Origin: Gemmatimonadota bacterium
Lineage (GTDB): Bacteria > Gemmatimonadota > Gemmatimonadetes > Gemmatimonadales > GWC2-71-9
DNA length: 64,000 nucleotides
Reading direction: 5' to 3'
Assembly (NCBI GenBank): GCA_003222155.1
Contig: QHUU01000055.1
Span: forward strand, 1 to 64,000
In this document: positions 1 through 9,841 of the stretch, in pieces
Position numbering within the stretch: the stretch's first letter is position 1
Layout: each line of letters begins with the position of its first letter
Translations under genes and position numbers: made by a program
Notes under the pieces: model-generated
The model's database searches: none
Told to the model about the DNA's origin: nothing
Seen by the model: the letters and a program-made list of their open reading frames with translations, nothing else

Positions 1-1
1 C

Positions 2-1039
2 GTGCGCGACGCAAAAGCCGACAACAGCGAGAACGTCCAGCCCCTCTCGGAAGCCACCGTCAACCGCGCCGGGCGCACCGGCGGCACGTTCCTGCACACG
101 TCGCGCGTGCGGCCGAGCCACCTGCCGCGCGGGCGGGTGCCGCCGCATCTGACCGGCTACGAGGAGCCGATCAACGACATCACCAAGGACGTGCTCAAGA
201 ACCTCGAGCACATCGGTGTGGACGTGCTGATCCCCATCGGGGGCGACGACACGCTCAGCTACGGCAAGCGTCTGCACGACGAAGGGATGAACGTCGTCGC
301 CATACCCAAGACGATGGACAACGACGTCTACGGCACCGACTACTGCATCGGCTTCAGCACCTGCGTGACGCGCACGATCGAGCTGACGCACCGGCTGCGC
401 ACGTCCGCGGGCTCGCACGAGCGCTTCCTGGTCATCGAGGTGTTCGGACGGTACGCCGGGTTCACGGCGCTGCTGCCGACGATGGCGGGGGCGGCGGACC
501 GGTGCGTGATTCCCGAGCACCCGGTCGACATCGAGCAGCTGGCGGAGCTGCTCACCCAAGACCGCAACCGCAACCCGAGCCGCTATGCGGTCGTGCTGGT
601 GTCGGAAGGGGCGCGCCTCACCTCGCATGAAGGCATGAGCTTCGAGAGCGAAGAGACCGACATGTTCGGCCACAAGAAGCTGGGCGGGATCGGGGACCAG
701 GTGGGGGCGGCGCTCAAGGAATCGTCGCCCAAGTATAACAACGGACGCCGCATCGACGTCGTGAATCAGCGGCTCGGGTATCTCGTCCGCTCGGGCGATC
801 CCGACGCGCTCGATTCCATCGTCCCGATGGCCTTCGGCAACCTCGCCCTCGATCTGGTCGCGCGGAAGGAGTACGGACGCCTGGTCAGCATCCACCGCGG
901 GTTCTACGACAGCGTGTCGATCGCCAGCGTGACGTCGGAGAAGAAGGTCGTGAACGTCGCGAAGTACTACAATACCGCACGGCTGCGGCCGATCTATCAG
1001 TTCGATGGTGCTCCGTTGTTCATCATGACGAGCGATTGA
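2..1039 (+). CDS. 6-phosphofructokinase, probably PPi-dependent (5' partial)
   Basis: Phosphofructokinase of the PfkA fold, which phosphorylates fructose 6-phosphate in glycolysis. The frame is open to the window edge and the N-terminal GGDxPGLN nucleotide/PPi loop is not present, so the true start lies upstream. Visible motifs are GGDDT (residues 80-84 of the visible part), PKTMDND (102-108), the VFGRYAG substrate motif and a C-terminal LGYLVRSGDP. In the family, Asp in the second motif position (GGDD rather than GGDG) and Lys in PKT (rather than PGT) mark pyrophosphate-dependent enzymes, so PPi use is inferred. The next gene starts about 18 bp after the stop. Family assignment is firm; the phosphoryl donor is inference. 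Confidence 0.9.
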   Translation: MRDAKADNSENVQPLSEATVNRAGRTGGTFLHTSRVRPSHLPRGRVPPHLTGYEEPINDITKDVLKNLEHIGVDVLIPIGGDDTLSYGKRLHDEGMNVVAIPKTMDNDVYGTDYCIGFSTCVTRTIELTHRLRTSAGSHERFLVIEVFGRYAGFTALLPTMAGAADRCVIPEHPVDIEQLAELLTQDRNRNPSRYAVVLVSEGARLTSHEGMSFESEETDMFGHKKLGGIGDQVGAALKESSPKYNNGRRIDVVNQRLGYLVRSGDPDALDSIVPMAFGNLALDLVARKEYGRLVSIHRGFYDSVSIASVTSEKKVVNVAKYYNTARLRPIYQFDGAPLFIMTSD

Positions 1040-1056
1040 TCGCCGCCGCACGCATC

Positions 1057-2088
1057 ATGCTCAACGTCGGACTGGTCGGCTTCGGGTTCGCCGGCAAAGT
1101 ATTCCATGCGCCCGTCATTCGCGCGGTCGGGGGTCTGCGCCTCACCGCCATCGTGCAGCGCCATGGCGCTCCCGACCCGCGCCTCGCGGATGTCGAGTTC
1201 GTCCGCAGCGTCGAGGATCTGCTCAGCAGGCCGCTCGACCTGGTTGTCGTCGCCACGCCGAACACGAGCCACCATCCGATTGCCAAGCAGTGCCTCTCGG
1301 CAGGGCGACACGTCGTCGTCGACAAGCCGTTTACAACGACCCTCGCAGAGGCCCGAGAGCTCGTGGAGCTCGCGCGCGAGACCCGACGCGTCCTGTCGGT
1401 CTATCAGGAGCGCCGCTACACCGGCGACTTCGTCACGACGCGGAAAGTGCTGTCGGACGGTGTCCTCGGCCGAGTCGTGAGCTACGAGGCGCATTTCGAC
1501 CGGTTCCGGCCCGAGCTGAGGCCGGGCGCTTGGCGGGAGCAGCCGCTGCCCGGCTCAGGCGTGTGGTTCGATTTGGGGCCCCACCTCTTTGACCAGGCCG
1601 TGCTGCTGTTCGGGCTTCCGCAGGCGATCGGCGCCGACATCCGCATCGAGCGCGGCGGCGCCCAGGCGGACGACGCCTTCGACGTCACGCTTCACTACCC
1701 GCGGATGCGAGCGGTCTTGCGAGCGTCGATGCTGACGGCACCCACGGCACCGTCCTTTGCCGTGCATGGCACGAAGGGCTCGTTCATCAAGCACGGTCTC
1801 GATCCGCAGGAAGCGGCACTCAAAGCCGGTCACACACCCGACGAGCCCGACTGGGACGTTGAGCCACCGGAGATGCACGGCAGGCTCACCACGCCCGAGG
1901 GCACGCGGACGATCCCCACCATCTCGTCGAGCTTCACGCACTATTACGAGAACGTGCGCGACGCCATACTGGGGAAGGCGCAGCTGGCGGTGACGCCAGC
2001 ACACGCCGTCGACGTCATGCGCGGACTGGAATTGGCGGCCGCGAGCAGCCAACAGCGCTGCGTGCTGCCGTGGCCCACGTCGACGTAG
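1057..2088 (+). CDS. Gfo/Idh/MocA family oxidoreductase (YdgJ/YvaA-like)
   Basis: NAD(P)-dependent sugar or cyclitol dehydrogenase of 343 aa. The N-terminal Rossmann loop is GFGFAGKVFHAP (residues 8-19), the form seen in the YdgJ/YvaA (scyllo-inositol dehydrogenase-like) branch. A DKP motif that usually positions the catalytic lysine follows, and DLGPHLFDQ is typical of the C-terminal substrate domain. ATG 1057 is chosen over the in-frame TTG at 1036 because the Rossmann strand begins directly after it. It is followed after 3 bp by a GntP permease and then a sugar-acid dehydratase, which suggests an oxidation step on a sugar or sugar-acid. The substrate cannot be read from sequence. Confidence 0.87.
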   Translation: MLNVGLVGFGFAGKVFHAPVIRAVGGLRLTAIVQRHGAPDPRLADVEFVRSVEDLLSRPLDLVVVATPNTSHHPIAKQCLSAGRHVVVDKPFTTTLAEARELVELARETRRVLSVYQERRYTGDFVTTRKVLSDGVLGRVVSYEAHFDRFRPELRPGAWREQPLPGSGVWFDLGPHLFDQAVLLFGLPQAIGADIRIERGGAQADDAFDVTLHYPRMRAVLRASMLTAPTAPSFAVHGTKGSFIKHGLDPQEAALKAGHTPDEPDWDVEPPEMHGRLTTPEGTRTIPTISSSFTHYYENVRDAILGKAQLAVTPAHAVDVMRGLELAAASSQQRCVLPWPTST

Positions 2089-2091
2089 CCC

Positions 2092-3471
2092 ATGCATCCC
2101 CTGCTGATCCTGCTCTTGGGCATGGCCACGATCCTCGGCGGGATCCTCGGGCTCCGCCTCAACGCGTTCCTGGCCCTCGTCGCGGCCGCGATCGTGGTCA
2201 GCCTGCTCGCTCCCGGCGAGCCCGCCGCGAAGATCGCGCGTGTGGCCGAGGGCTTCGGCCGGACGGCGGGCACCATCGGGATCGTTATCGCGCTGGCCGC
2301 GATCGCCGGCCAGGCGATGTTGGGCAGCGGAGCGGCCGACAGGATCGTGCGGGCGTTCATCGCCCTGCTGGGCGAGCAGCGCAGCGCGACCGCCCTGTGC
2401 GCCACCGGCTACGTCCTGTCAATTCCGGTCTTCTTCGACACCGTCTTCTACCTGCTGGTCCCCCTGGCCCGCTCGGGATACGCTCGCACCAACCGCTACT
2501 ACCTCAAGTACCTCCTCGCCATTGCGGCGGGCGCGGGGGCGACGCACACGCTGGTCCCGCCCACTCCCGGACCCCTGGCGGTCGCCGGCACGCTGGGCGT
2601 GGACTTGGGAACCATGGTCCTGGTCGGCCTGGTCGTCGCGCTGCCTGCGGCCGGCATGGGGTTGCTGTTCGCGGGATGGGTGGACCGCCGCATGCCCGTC
2701 GTGCCACAGACCGCCGCCGCGGAGCCGGGTGCGACCGAGCCACTTCCCGGTCTCCTCGTCTCACTCCTGCCCATCGTCCTGCCCGTCCTGCTGATTTCGT
2801 CGAACACGGTGGTCCTGTCCCTGACGGCACGTCCCGGAGTACACTTCGCGATCTGGTCGGCTCTTGCCCCCTATACCGCGATCATCGGGAACCCCAACCT
2901 CGCGATGCTCCTGTCCGCGGGCCTGGCCATGGGGGTGTACGCGCGGCAACGCAGCGCGAGCCGGGCCGACCTCGCGCAGCTGGTGGACACCTCCTTGATG
3001 GGCGCCGGGTTCATCATCCTGATCATTGCCGCGAGCGGGGCCTTCGGGGTCGCGCTGCAGGCCACAGAGATCGGACCCATGATCGAGCGGGCCTTCGTGG
3101 GGAACGCGGCGGCGGCGGGGGTGGGCTCCGGCCTGGTCTTCTTGTTCCTCGGGTTCGGCGTCGCGAGCCTGATCAAGATCGCCCAAGGCTCGAGCACCGT
3201 CGCGATGATCACGACCGCGGCGATGCTCGCGGCCATGCTGCCGGCGAACCGTGGCACCCTTCCATTTCACACCGTCTACGTCGCGACCGCGATCGCCAGC
3301 GGGTCGCTCGTGGGGACGTGGATGAACGACAGCGGGTTCTGGCTGTTTTCCAAGATGGGAGGAGTGACGGAGCTGGAGACCTTCAAGTCGTGGACTCCCG
3401 TGCTCGCGGTCGTCGGCATCACCAGCATGGTGACGACCGTCGTCCTCGCGCTGCTCGTGCCCCTGCGGTAG
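2092..3471 (+). CDS. GntP-family sugar-acid:H+ symporter
   Basis: Polytopic inner-membrane permease of 459 aa, the usual GntP length, with about 12-14 hydrophobic segments from the first residues on. Family-like stretches include the conserved [10 protein letters not shown] and the [11 protein letters not shown] loop, both highly characteristic of gluconate permeases. GntP members import gluconate, 2-keto-3-deoxygluconate or related acids. It starts 3 bp after the upstream oxidoreductase and ends about 10 bp before the dehydratase start, so the three are probably co-transcribed. The pairing of a GntP permease with a YjhG-type dehydratase matches the E. coli yjhF-yjhG arrangement, supporting aldonate uptake. 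Confidence 0.93.
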   Translation: MHPLLILLLGMATILGGILGLRLNAFLALVAAAIVVSLLAPGEPAAKIARVAEGFGRTAGTIGIVIALAAIAGQAMLGSGAADRIVRAFIALLGEQRSATALCATGYVLSIPVFFDTVFYLLVPLARSGYARTNRYYLKYLLAIAAGAGATHTLVPPTPGPLAVAGTLGVDLGTMVLVGLVVALPAAGMGLLFAGWVDRRMPVVPQTAAAEPGATEPLPGLLVSLLPIVLPVLLISSNTVVLSLTARPGVHFAIWSALAPYTAIIGNPNLAMLLSAGLAMGVYARQRSASRADLAQLVDTSLMGAGFIILIIAASGAFGVALQATEIGPMIERAFVGNAAAAGVGSGLVFLFLGFGVASLIKIAQGSSTVAMITTAAMLAAMLPANRGTLPFHTVYVATAIASGSLVGTWMNDSGFWLFSKMGGVTELETFKSWTPVLAVVGITSMVTTVVLALLVPLR

Positions 3472-3481
3472 CGTTGTGAAC

Positions 3482-5530
3482 ATGTCCCGCAAGCTCGAGG
3501 TGCCGCCGCTCGCTGCGGTGCTTGGCACGGCCCGCGCCGTCGCCGCCGGCCGGCTGGCCGGTAACGGGCCCGCGGGCCGGCTCCCTCTCACCGCGGACAT
3601 GCTGCGCGAAGAGCCGAGCGGCAACGTCTTCGGCCTGACGCAGAACGTGGGCATGGGCTGGAGCCCCGGGTCCCTGGACGGCCCGCAGTACGTCATCGTC
3701 AGCACCCACGGCGGCCTGCGCGGCGAGGACGGCCGCCCGGTGGCACTGGGATACCACACCGGGCACTGGGAGATTGGACTCCTCGTCCGGGCGGCGGCCG
3801 AGACGCTGCGCGCGGCGGGGGCGATCCCCTTCGCGGCGTATTGTAGCGACCCCTGCGACGGCCGCACCCAGGGGACCACCGGAATGTTCGACAGCCTGCC
3901 CTATCGCAACGACGCGGCCGTCGTGATGCGCCGGCTGATCCGCTCCCTCCCCACCGCGTCGGGGGTGATGGGCGTCGCAACGTGCGACAAGGGCCTGCCC
4001 GCGACGATGCTCGCGCTCGCCGGCTGCGGGGAGCTGCCCGGCGTCATCGTTCCCGGCGGCGTCACCCTGCCGGCAATCGGGGGCGAGGACGCAGGCCAGG
4101 TGCAGAGCCTGGGCGCGCGCTTCGCCCAGGATCTCGTGACCCTCGACTACGCGGCCACGATGGGCTGCCGCGCCTGCGGCTCGAGCGGCGGCGGCTGCCA
4201 GTTCTTGGGGACCGCGGCCACGTCGCAGGTCGTGGCGGAGGCTCTCGGGTTGGCCCTGCCACACAGCGCGCTCGCCCCGTCCGGCGAGCCGGCGTGGCTC
4301 GAGCTGGGCCCCCGCTCGGCGCTCGCCCTGCTGCGGCTGCACGCGCTGGGGACTCCGATCGCACGGATCCTCACGCAGCACGCGCTCGAGAACGCCATGC
4401 TGGTGCACGCGGCGTTCGGCGGGTCGACCAACCTGCTGCTGCACATTCCGGCGATTGCGCATGCGGCGGGGGTGCGGCCGCCGACCTTAGATGATTGGAT
4501 CCGTGTGAATCGAGCCACTCCGCGCCTGGTCGATGCCCTGCCGAACGGCCCGCGCGGTCATCCCACCGTCCAGGTCTTCATGGCCGGTGGCGTGCCGGAG
4601 GTGATGCTGCATTTGCGGCACATGGGACTGCTGCATGGCGACGTGCTCACGTCGACGGGGGACACGCTCGACGCGACGCTCGACTGGTGGGAGACAAGCG
4701 ACCGTCGGCGGGAAGCGCGGGCGCGGGTCGGGGCGGCCGCGGCGGTGTCACCCGACGACGTCATCATGGGTCCCGACGCCGCGCGCGCGGCTGGTCTCGC
4801 GAGCACCGTCGTTTTCCCGGTCGGGAACCTGGCGCCCGAGGGAGCAGTGATCAAAGCCACCGCGCTCGACCCCTCCATCGTGGGAGACGATCAGGTGTAC
4901 CGCCACCGTGGCCCGGCACGTGTATTCATCGACGAGCGGGACGCGATCAGGGCCGTCAAAGGCGCGACCGAGCGCCCGATCCGACAGGGAGACGTGATCG
5001 TGCTGATCGGCACGGGGCCGTCGGGCACGGGGATGCAGGAGACGGCGCAGATCACCACCGCGCTCCGGTATCTCCCCTGGGGGAAGCACGTCGCGCTCCT
5101 CACCGACGGCCGGTTTTCCGGGTTCTCGAGCGGCGCCTGCGTGGGCCACATCGGCCCGGAGGCGCTGCACGGCGGCCCGATCGGCCGGGTGCGGGACGAC
5201 GACTTGATCGAGATAGTGATCGACCGTCGCACGCTCACGGGCACGGTCGACCTCGTGGGAGCAGCCGGGCATCCGCTCGATCCGGCCGCCTGCGCCGCGC
5301 TGCTCGCGCAACGGAGCGCGCACCCCGGGCTCGCCCCCCACCCCGCCCTGCCGGCGGACACGCGCCTGTGGGCGGCGCTGCAGCGGGTGAGCGGCGGCAC
5401 GTGGGCCGGCTGCGTCTACGACGTCGATCGCATCGTAGCGGCGCTGGAGGCGGGGACGAGGGAACTCACCGAGCCGGCGCAGCCTCATCGAGGAACGGAA
5501 TCACCGTCGTCGCCAGGACCGGAGCGCTGA
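3482..5530 (+). CDS. YjhG/YagF-type sugar-acid dehydratase (IlvD/Edd family)
   Basis: Dehydratase of 682 aa, the length of the YjhG/YagF D-xylonate dehydratase branch of the IlvD/Edd family. It converts an aldonate to a 2-keto-3-deoxy acid in the cytoplasm. Near-diagnostic segments are [20 protein letters not shown] (Cys125), CDKGLPAT (Cys168) and [11 protein letters not shown] (Cys229, Cys232); these cysteines probably hold the Fe-S cluster. ATG 3482 is preferred over GTG 3476, two codons upstream; both are possible. The 3' end overlaps the convergent hydrolase gene by 65 bp. No KDG aldolase is in view, so the pathway is incomplete here. D-xylonate is the best substrate guess from the family. 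Confidence 0.9.
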   Translation: MSRKLEVPPLAAVLGTARAVAAGRLAGNGPAGRLPLTADMLREEPSGNVFGLTQNVGMGWSPGSLDGPQYVIVSTHGGLRGEDGRPVALGYHTGHWEIGLLVRAAAETLRAAGAIPFAAYCSDPCDGRTQGTTGMFDSLPYRNDAAVVMRRLIRSLPTASGVMGVATCDKGLPATMLALAGCGELPGVIVPGGVTLPAIGGEDAGQVQSLGARFAQDLVTLDYAATMGCRACGSSGGGCQFLGTAATSQVVAEALGLALPHSALAPSGEPAWLELGPRSALALLRLHALGTPIARILTQHALENAMLVHAAFGGSTNLLLHIPAIAHAAGVRPPTLDDWIRVNRATPRLVDALPNGPRGHPTVQVFMAGGVPEVMLHLRHMGLLHGDVLTSTGDTLDATLDWWETSDRRREARARVGAAAAVSPDDVIMGPDAARAAGLASTVVFPVGNLAPEGAVIKATALDPSIVGDDQVYRHRGPARVFIDERDAIRAVKGATERPIRQGDVIVLIGTGPSGTGMQETAQITTALRYLPWGKHVALLTDGRFSGFSSGACVGHIGPEALHGGPIGRVRDDDLIEIVIDRRTLTGTVDLVGAAGHPLDPAACAALLAQRSAHPGLAPHPALPADTRLWAALQRVSGGTWAGCVYDVDRIVAALEAGTRELTEPAQPHRGTESPSSPGPER

Positions 5531-6377
5531 AGAGCGTGTAGTGCGTCTGGCCCGGCAGAATCGCGAGCCGCGACTTGGGGCGTCCTGAGCCGTCCCATCC
5601 GCCGTCGCGCTTGCCCCCGCCCAACAGCCCGAACAGCTCCACGGCGTGAGCGGGCGGGAAGATGTCGGCATCTCCCGCCACCACGAGCGTCGTGGCGGTG
5701 ATGCCGGCGATGTCCTTGGAGAAATCGAAGTCCTGCTTCATCGCCTCGCCGATCTTGCCCAGGAGCCGCGGCCAGTCTTCGGGCCGGGGCGCGAGGCTCG
5801 CGTACAGCTGATACATCGGCGTCTGCTTCATCGCCTCGGCCGCGGCCGGACCTACCTGCCCCTGCTGCGCCAGGATCTCGGGATAGAAGCCGTCGCGCCG
5901 GAACGGCGTCGAGACCACCACCAGCTTGCGCACCACGTCCGGATGCCGGATCGCCGTCTGCAGCGCGACCCCGCCGCCCAGCGAATAGCCCATGATGTCG
6001 GCGCTCGCGAGGCCCAGATACTTGACCAGGGCTGCGATATCGTCCGCCATGAGCGCGACGCTCAGCGGTCGATCGATGTCGGCCGTCCGCCCATGGCCCT
6101 GCAGGTCCACGGCGATGACCTGGCGGCCCCGGGCGAGCGCCGCGAGGTTGGGCCCGAACATCTCGAGCGCGCCCAAGCCGCCGTGCAGCAGGACGAGCGG
6201 TCGGCCGGTGCCGGCGATCTCGTAATACAACTTGATGCCGTTCACGTCGGCGTAATGGCCGACTCCTTTCGTGGCGCCGCCCCAGGCACCCTGCGCAGCG
6301 CGCTTGACCGGCGCCTGGGCGTGGAGGGGGAGCGCCGCCAGTGCCACGCCGGCGAGAACCGCCGTCATCATCCGCAT
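5466..6377 (-). CDS. Secreted alpha/beta-fold hydrolase
   Basis: Alpha/beta hydrolase of 303 aa with an N-terminal signal peptide (hydrophobic stretch ending LPLHAQA), so it probably acts in the periplasm. The fold is shown by the oxyanion loop VLLHGGLG, the strand [10 protein letters not shown] and the nucleophile elbow GYSLGGG. A late Asp (GDADIFPP) and a His (GQTHYT) complete the triad. ATG at 6377 is chosen because GAGGAG lies about 8 bp upstream and the signal peptide begins there. The 3' end overlaps the convergent dehydratase by 65 bp. The substrate is unknown; members of this group include esterases and haloperoxidase-like enzymes. Confidence 0.88.
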   Translation of the reverse strand: MRMMTAVLAGVALAALPLHAQAPVKRAAQGAWGGATKGVGHYADVNGIKLYYEIAGTGRPLVLLHGGLGALEMFGPNLAALARGRQVIAVDLQGHGRTADIDRPLSVALMADDIAALVKYLGLASADIMGYSLGGGVALQTAIRHPDVVRKLVVVSTPFRRDGFYPEILAQQGQVGPAAAEAMKQTPMYQLYASLAPRPEDWPRLLGKIGEAMKQDFDFSKDIAGITATTLVVAGDADIFPPAHAVELFGLLGGGKRDGGWDGSGRPKSRLAILPGQTHYTLFSAPVLATTVIPFLDEAAPAR

Positions 6378-6441
6378 TACCGTGTCTCCTCTAAGGTTCT
6401 CATCACGACGAACGGGGTGGGGCGAAATCGACAGCGGACAA

Positions 6442-7350
6442 TCATGCCCTCTCGAGCCGGGCGCGGTCCCACCCGCCCCGGTCGGCGGCGGCCTCGTAGG
6501 TGCTCTGGAGGAATTCGAGCAGGGCTCCCTCAGGATCGCGCGCTGCCCGCACGGCCTCGTACGGCAGGATCCACTCGCGCATCGCCAGGAGGTAGCGCGC
6601 GGCGGCCGGGCGAACCGGGGCGTCCGGGCAGCCCGCCGGCTCCGGATAGGCGTACGCGTAAAAGGCAGGCTCAGCCACCGGACCGCCCACGTTCCCCGGC
6701 CACCATCCTGCGCTGATGCACTCGTGGGAGTATGCCTCGCGCGTGACGTAGTCGGCGAGATTCGGTATCCCCCCGGGGTGCCGCGGCGCGGGACGTCCCG
6801 AAAAGCGCGTGCACGACAGATCGAAGCCGCCCCACCAGAAGTGCGACGGGCTCGACTTGCCGAGGAAGGGCCCCCGAAAGCGCTGCAGCACGCGGTCCGT
6901 GAGCGCCAGGATGCGCCAGCAGCGTTGCGCCGCGTCGGCGTCGTAGGACGCGTGTTCCCGGTCGTCGGTGAAGCGCGTCGTGTCCGCCATCTCCTGGGGC
7001 ACGGGCCAGAGCTTCGCTTCGACGCCGAGCGCCGCCAGCATGCCCAGGTAGTCGCCGTAGAAGTCCGCGACGGATCGAGGAGCGAGGGGGATGCTCTTCG
7101 TCGCGCCGCCGCTCGTCCGCCCCACCAGCCGATGGTCCAGGAAGTCGAATTCCAGCTCGACGCTGCCCTTGGCATAAGGCATCGGAGAAGTGCCGAGTCC
7201 GCGGGCCGTGAGGTAGAGCGCGCAGTGCCACCAGTGATTCTGCATCGGCGCCAGGGCGAGGCGCGTCTTGCCGACGATCTGCGTCCAGCGATGCAGCGTC
7301 GTATAAGTGTCCGCCCAATCGCTCAACGGCAAGTGGGGCCAGGATGCCAC
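6442..7350 (-). CDS. DUF5996 family protein
   Basis: Protein of 302 aa matching the DUF5996 pattern. It opens with LPLSDWADTYTTLHRWTQIVGK, followed by NHWWH, and later carries SPSHFWWGGFDLSCTRFSG and HECISAGWWPG. These His/Trp-rich blocks are typical of the family, whose biochemical function is not established. No signal peptide or membrane segment is visible, so it is probably cytoplasmic. It lies 64 bp upstream of the secreted hydrolase on the same strand and is divergent from the cNMP/thioredoxin-reductase gene, with a 186-bp shared upstream region. The role is unknown. Confidence 0.82.
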   Translation of the reverse strand: MASWPHLPLSDWADTYTTLHRWTQIVGKTRLALAPMQNHWWHCALYLTARGLGTSPMPYAKGSVELEFDFLDHRLVGRTSGGATKSIPLAPRSVADFYGDYLGMLAALGVEAKLWPVPQEMADTTRFTDDREHASYDADAAQRCWRILALTDRVLQRFRGPFLGKSSPSHFWWGGFDLSCTRFSGRPAPRHPGGIPNLADYVTREAYSHECISAGWWPGNVGGPVAEPAFYAYAYPEPAGCPDAPVRPAAARYLLAMREWILPYEAVRAARDPEGALLEFLQSTYEAAADRGGWDRARLERA

Positions 7351-7536
7351 GCTAGATCGACCTTTCCGATCGCACGCCTCGATGCGCTGCTTCGAGAACT
7401 TGTCACGGAACCCTCACCTCGGCAACATGATACATGACGCCTCGCAGCCCCGTCAGCGGCACGCCGGCCCCGAGCGCGTGTGATCGGTGCTAGCTTAACC
7501 CGTTCCGCCTCACCCGCACACCGAGGAGCGCCCCTG

Positions 7537-9219
7537 ATGACGACGGTAGCCACGCCGACCTTCCAGGTGACGGCCGACACGCGCGTCGATCACGGTTTTC
7601 CCACGCTGACGCCGGCCCAGGTCGCGCGCGTCGCCGCGCACGGGCGGGTACGCCGCGTCGACCAGGGCGAAGTGCTGGTCGAAGCGGGCGAGCAGACGGC
7701 GCGCTTCTTCGTGGTGACCGAGGGTCTGATCGAGATCGTCCGGCCGGTCGATACGGCCGAGGATGCGGTGGCCCTGTTTCGACCGGGGCAGTTCACCGGG
7801 GAGGTGAGCATGCTGTCGGGCCGTCGCGGGTTCGGGCGCATCCGCGCCGCCGCGCCGGGCGAAGTGATCGAGGTGGATCGCGACAACCTGCTGTCCCTCG
7901 TGCAGACCGACGGTGAGCTGGGCGAGATTCTGATGCGCGCCTTCCTGCTGCGCCGGGTGCAGCTGATCGCGCGCGGCCTGGGAGACGTCGTGCTCGTGGG
8001 ATCGACGCACTGCGCGGGCACGCTTCGCATCAAGGAGTTCCTCACTCGGAACGGCCATCCGCATGCGTCCCTCGACTTGGACCGCGATGCGGGGGTCCAG
8101 GACCTGCTCGATCGCTTCCAGGTCGGCCTCGCCGATATCCCGGTGGTCATCTGTCGCTGCACGGTCGTGCTGCGCAATCCGACCAATCAGCAGATCGCCG
8201 ACTGCCTGGGCTTCAACGACGCGATCGATCGCACCCAGCTGCGCGACCTGGTGGTCGTAGGCGCGGGACCCGCGGGGCTCGCGGCGGCCGTCTACGGCGC
8301 GTCGGAGGGCCTCGATGTCTTGGTGCTCGAGTCCACCGCACCGGGGGGCCAGGCGGGCGCGAGCTCCCGCATCGAGAACTACCTCGGCTTTCCCACCGGG
8401 ATCTCCGGCCAGGAGCTGGCGGCGCGTGCCTACAACCAGGCGCAGAAGTTCGGCGCCCAGCTGATGGTCGGGAACGACGCCAGGCGCCTGACCTGCGACC
8501 GCAAGCCGTACACCATCGAGCTGGACGACGGACCGCTCGTACCGGCCCGTGCGGTGATCATCGCCAGTGGGGCCCAGTACCGCCGGCTGTCCATCGCCAA
8601 CCTGGCGCGGTTCGAGGGCACCGGCGTGTACTACGCCGCGACGTTCATGGAAGCGCAGCTGTGCGGGGGCGACGAGGTCGTGGTCGTCGGTGGGGGTAAC
8701 TCGGCCGGTCAGGCCGCGGTGTTTCTCGCCCAGAATGCCAGGCGCGTCCACATGCTGGTCCGCTCCGACGGACTGGCCGACACGATGTCGCGGTACCTGA
8801 TCCGTCGCATCGAGGACCATCCGGCGATCGTGCTGCACGTCCGCACCCAGATCCTGGGTCTCGAGGGGGACCATCACCTCGAGCGGGTGACGTGGCGGGA
8901 CAATCAGTCGGGCCGCGTGGAAACGCAGGATATCCGGCACGTCTTCTCGATGACGGGCGCCGCGCCGAGTACCGCGTGGCTCCAGGGCTGCGTCGCGCTC
9001 GATGCGCGCGGATTCATCAAGACGGGCCCGGATCTCTCTCCGGAGGATCTGGCTGCCGCGCACTGGCCGCTGGCCCGGTCCCCGCATCTGCTGGAAACCA
9101 GCCTGCCGGGCGTGTTCGCGGTGGGCGACGTGCGCAGCGGCAGCGTCAAGCGGGCGGCTTCCGCCGTCGGGGAGGGATCGATCGCGATCGCCGCCGTCCA
9201 CCAGGTGCTGCACGAGTAA
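7537..9219 (+). CDS. cNMP-binding domain / thioredoxin-reductase-like FAD oxidoreductase fusion
   Basis: Three-part protein of 560 aa. Residues ~25-145 resemble a cyclic-nucleotide-binding beta-roll (FFVVTEGLIEI, GQFTGEVSML). Residues ~148-225 look thioredoxin/glutaredoxin-like (VVLVGSTHCAGTLRIKEFL) but lack a CxxC. Residues ~238-560 form a thioredoxin-reductase-like flavoprotein with FAD motif GAGPAG (~241), IENYLGFP, NAD(P) motif GGGNSAG (~385) and a GDVRSG C-terminal FAD motif. The reductase lacks the usual CxxC pair between the two nucleotide motifs, so disulfide chemistry is doubtful. ATG 7537 has GAGGAG 8 bp upstream. A UBP zinc-finger gene follows after 12 bp, a pairing seen in other bacteria. 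Confidence 0.88.
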   Translation: MTTVATPTFQVTADTRVDHGFPTLTPAQVARVAAHGRVRRVDQGEVLVEAGEQTARFFVVTEGLIEIVRPVDTAEDAVALFRPGQFTGEVSMLSGRRGFGRIRAAAPGEVIEVDRDNLLSLVQTDGELGEILMRAFLLRRVQLIARGLGDVVLVGSTHCAGTLRIKEFLTRNGHPHASLDLDRDAGVQDLLDRFQVGLADIPVVICRCTVVLRNPTNQQIADCLGFNDAIDRTQLRDLVVVGAGPAGLAAAVYGASEGLDVLVLESTAPGGQAGASSRIENYLGFPTGISGQELAARAYNQAQKFGAQLMVGNDARRLTCDRKPYTIELDDGPLVPARAVIIASGAQYRRLSIANLARFEGTGVYYAATFMEAQLCGGDEVVVVGGGNSAGQAAVFLAQNARRVHMLVRSDGLADTMSRYLIRRIEDHPAIVLHVRTQILGLEGDHHLERVTWRDNQSGRVETQDIRHVFSMTGAAPSTAWLQGCVALDARGFIKTGPDLSPEDLAAAHWPLARSPHLLETSLPGVFAVGDVRSGSVKRAASAVGEGSIAIAAVHQVLHE

Positions 9220-9231
9220 GCGAGGCCCACG

Positions 9232-9501
9232 ATGCCCGACGCGACCTGCGTTCACCTCGAGGCGATCACCACCGTGCGACACGCCAAGCGCCGGGAGTGC
9301 GCCGAGTGCGTGAAGATCCACGCGCAGTGGGTGCATCTGCGCACCTGCCAGCAGTGCGGCGCGACGTTGTGCTGCGACAGCTCCCCCAACCAGCATGCCT
9401 CCAAGCATGCGCGGGCGAGCGGACACCCCGTGGTTGCGTCGGAGGAGCCGGGAGAGCGGTGGCTGTATTGTTATCCCGACGACGGTTTCGGGGAATATTG
9501 A
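9232..9501 (+). CDS. UBP-type zinc finger protein
   Basis: Small protein of 89 aa made almost entirely of one zf-UBP module. The ligand pattern is visible: C..H near the N-terminus, CAEC, CQQCG, C-C and a run of histidines (NQHASKHARASGHP), ending WLYCYPDDGFGEY. In eukaryotes this fold binds the ubiquitin C-terminus; what the stand-alone bacterial version binds is not known. It sits 12 bp after the cNMP/reductase fusion and 19 bp before the next small gene, so the three are probably one transcript. Confidence 0.85.
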   Translation: MPDATCVHLEAITTVRHAKRRECAECVKIHAQWVHLRTCQQCGATLCCDSSPNQHASKHARASGHPVVASEEPGERWLYCYPDDGFGEY

Positions 9502-9520
9502 GGCGAGGAGGAGCATCGGC

Positions 9521-9841
9521 ATGGCGAAGGACGAAGACCAAAGGGAGCGGGCCGCCGCGGCGGCTGAGGTGGCGGCCCGGCTGCGGAGCCGCGGCATTAC
9601 CGTCACGGGCGGCGAGAATCCCGAAGATCTCGTGGACCTGCTGTCGGCGGTGGAGCGCTTCGAGGCGGCGGTCGAGGCGCACGGGGGAGACCTGATGGTC
9701 GACGACTTGAAGAGCTCTCGCCCCGATGACCGCCATTTCGTGGTGCCCCGGCGCGCCCCGCGCGAGGCCGCGCGGGCGTACATCGCCCGCATCGACGCGG
9801 CGACCGCGGGGCTGCGTCGTCATCCCCGCCAGAAGGACTGA
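9521..9841 (+). CDS. Small protein of unknown function
   Basis: Protein of 106 aa that I do not recognise. It is highly charged, with an Ala/Arg-rich helical N-terminus, a central GENPEDLVDLLSAVERFEAAVEAHGGD segment likely to be helical, and a basic C-terminus ending RRHPRQKD. There is no signal peptide, membrane segment or Cys pair. ATG 9521 is supported by a GAGGAGGAG ribosome-binding site 5-10 bp upstream. It closes the probable three-gene unit with the UBP zinc finger and the cNMP/reductase fusion, so a role linked to them is a guess from position only. Confidence 0.65.
   Translation: MAKDEDQRERAAAAAEVAARLRSRGITVTGGENPEDLVDLLSAVERFEAAVEAHGGDLMVDDLKSSRPDDRHFVVPRRAPREAARAYIARIDAATAGLRRHPRQKD

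Noticed and set aside
2070-3479. Long open frame of 469 codons overlapping the permease gene on the same strand
   Set aside because: It is an Arg/Gly/Pro-rich shadow of the GntP gene, without motifs, typical of high-GC out-of-frame reading.
5466-7175. A single 569-aa minus-strand protein covering the hydrolase and beyond
   Set aside because: The upstream third is out of frame with the DUF5996 gene and has low-complexity composition; a signal peptide and ribosome-binding site mark the real start at 6377.
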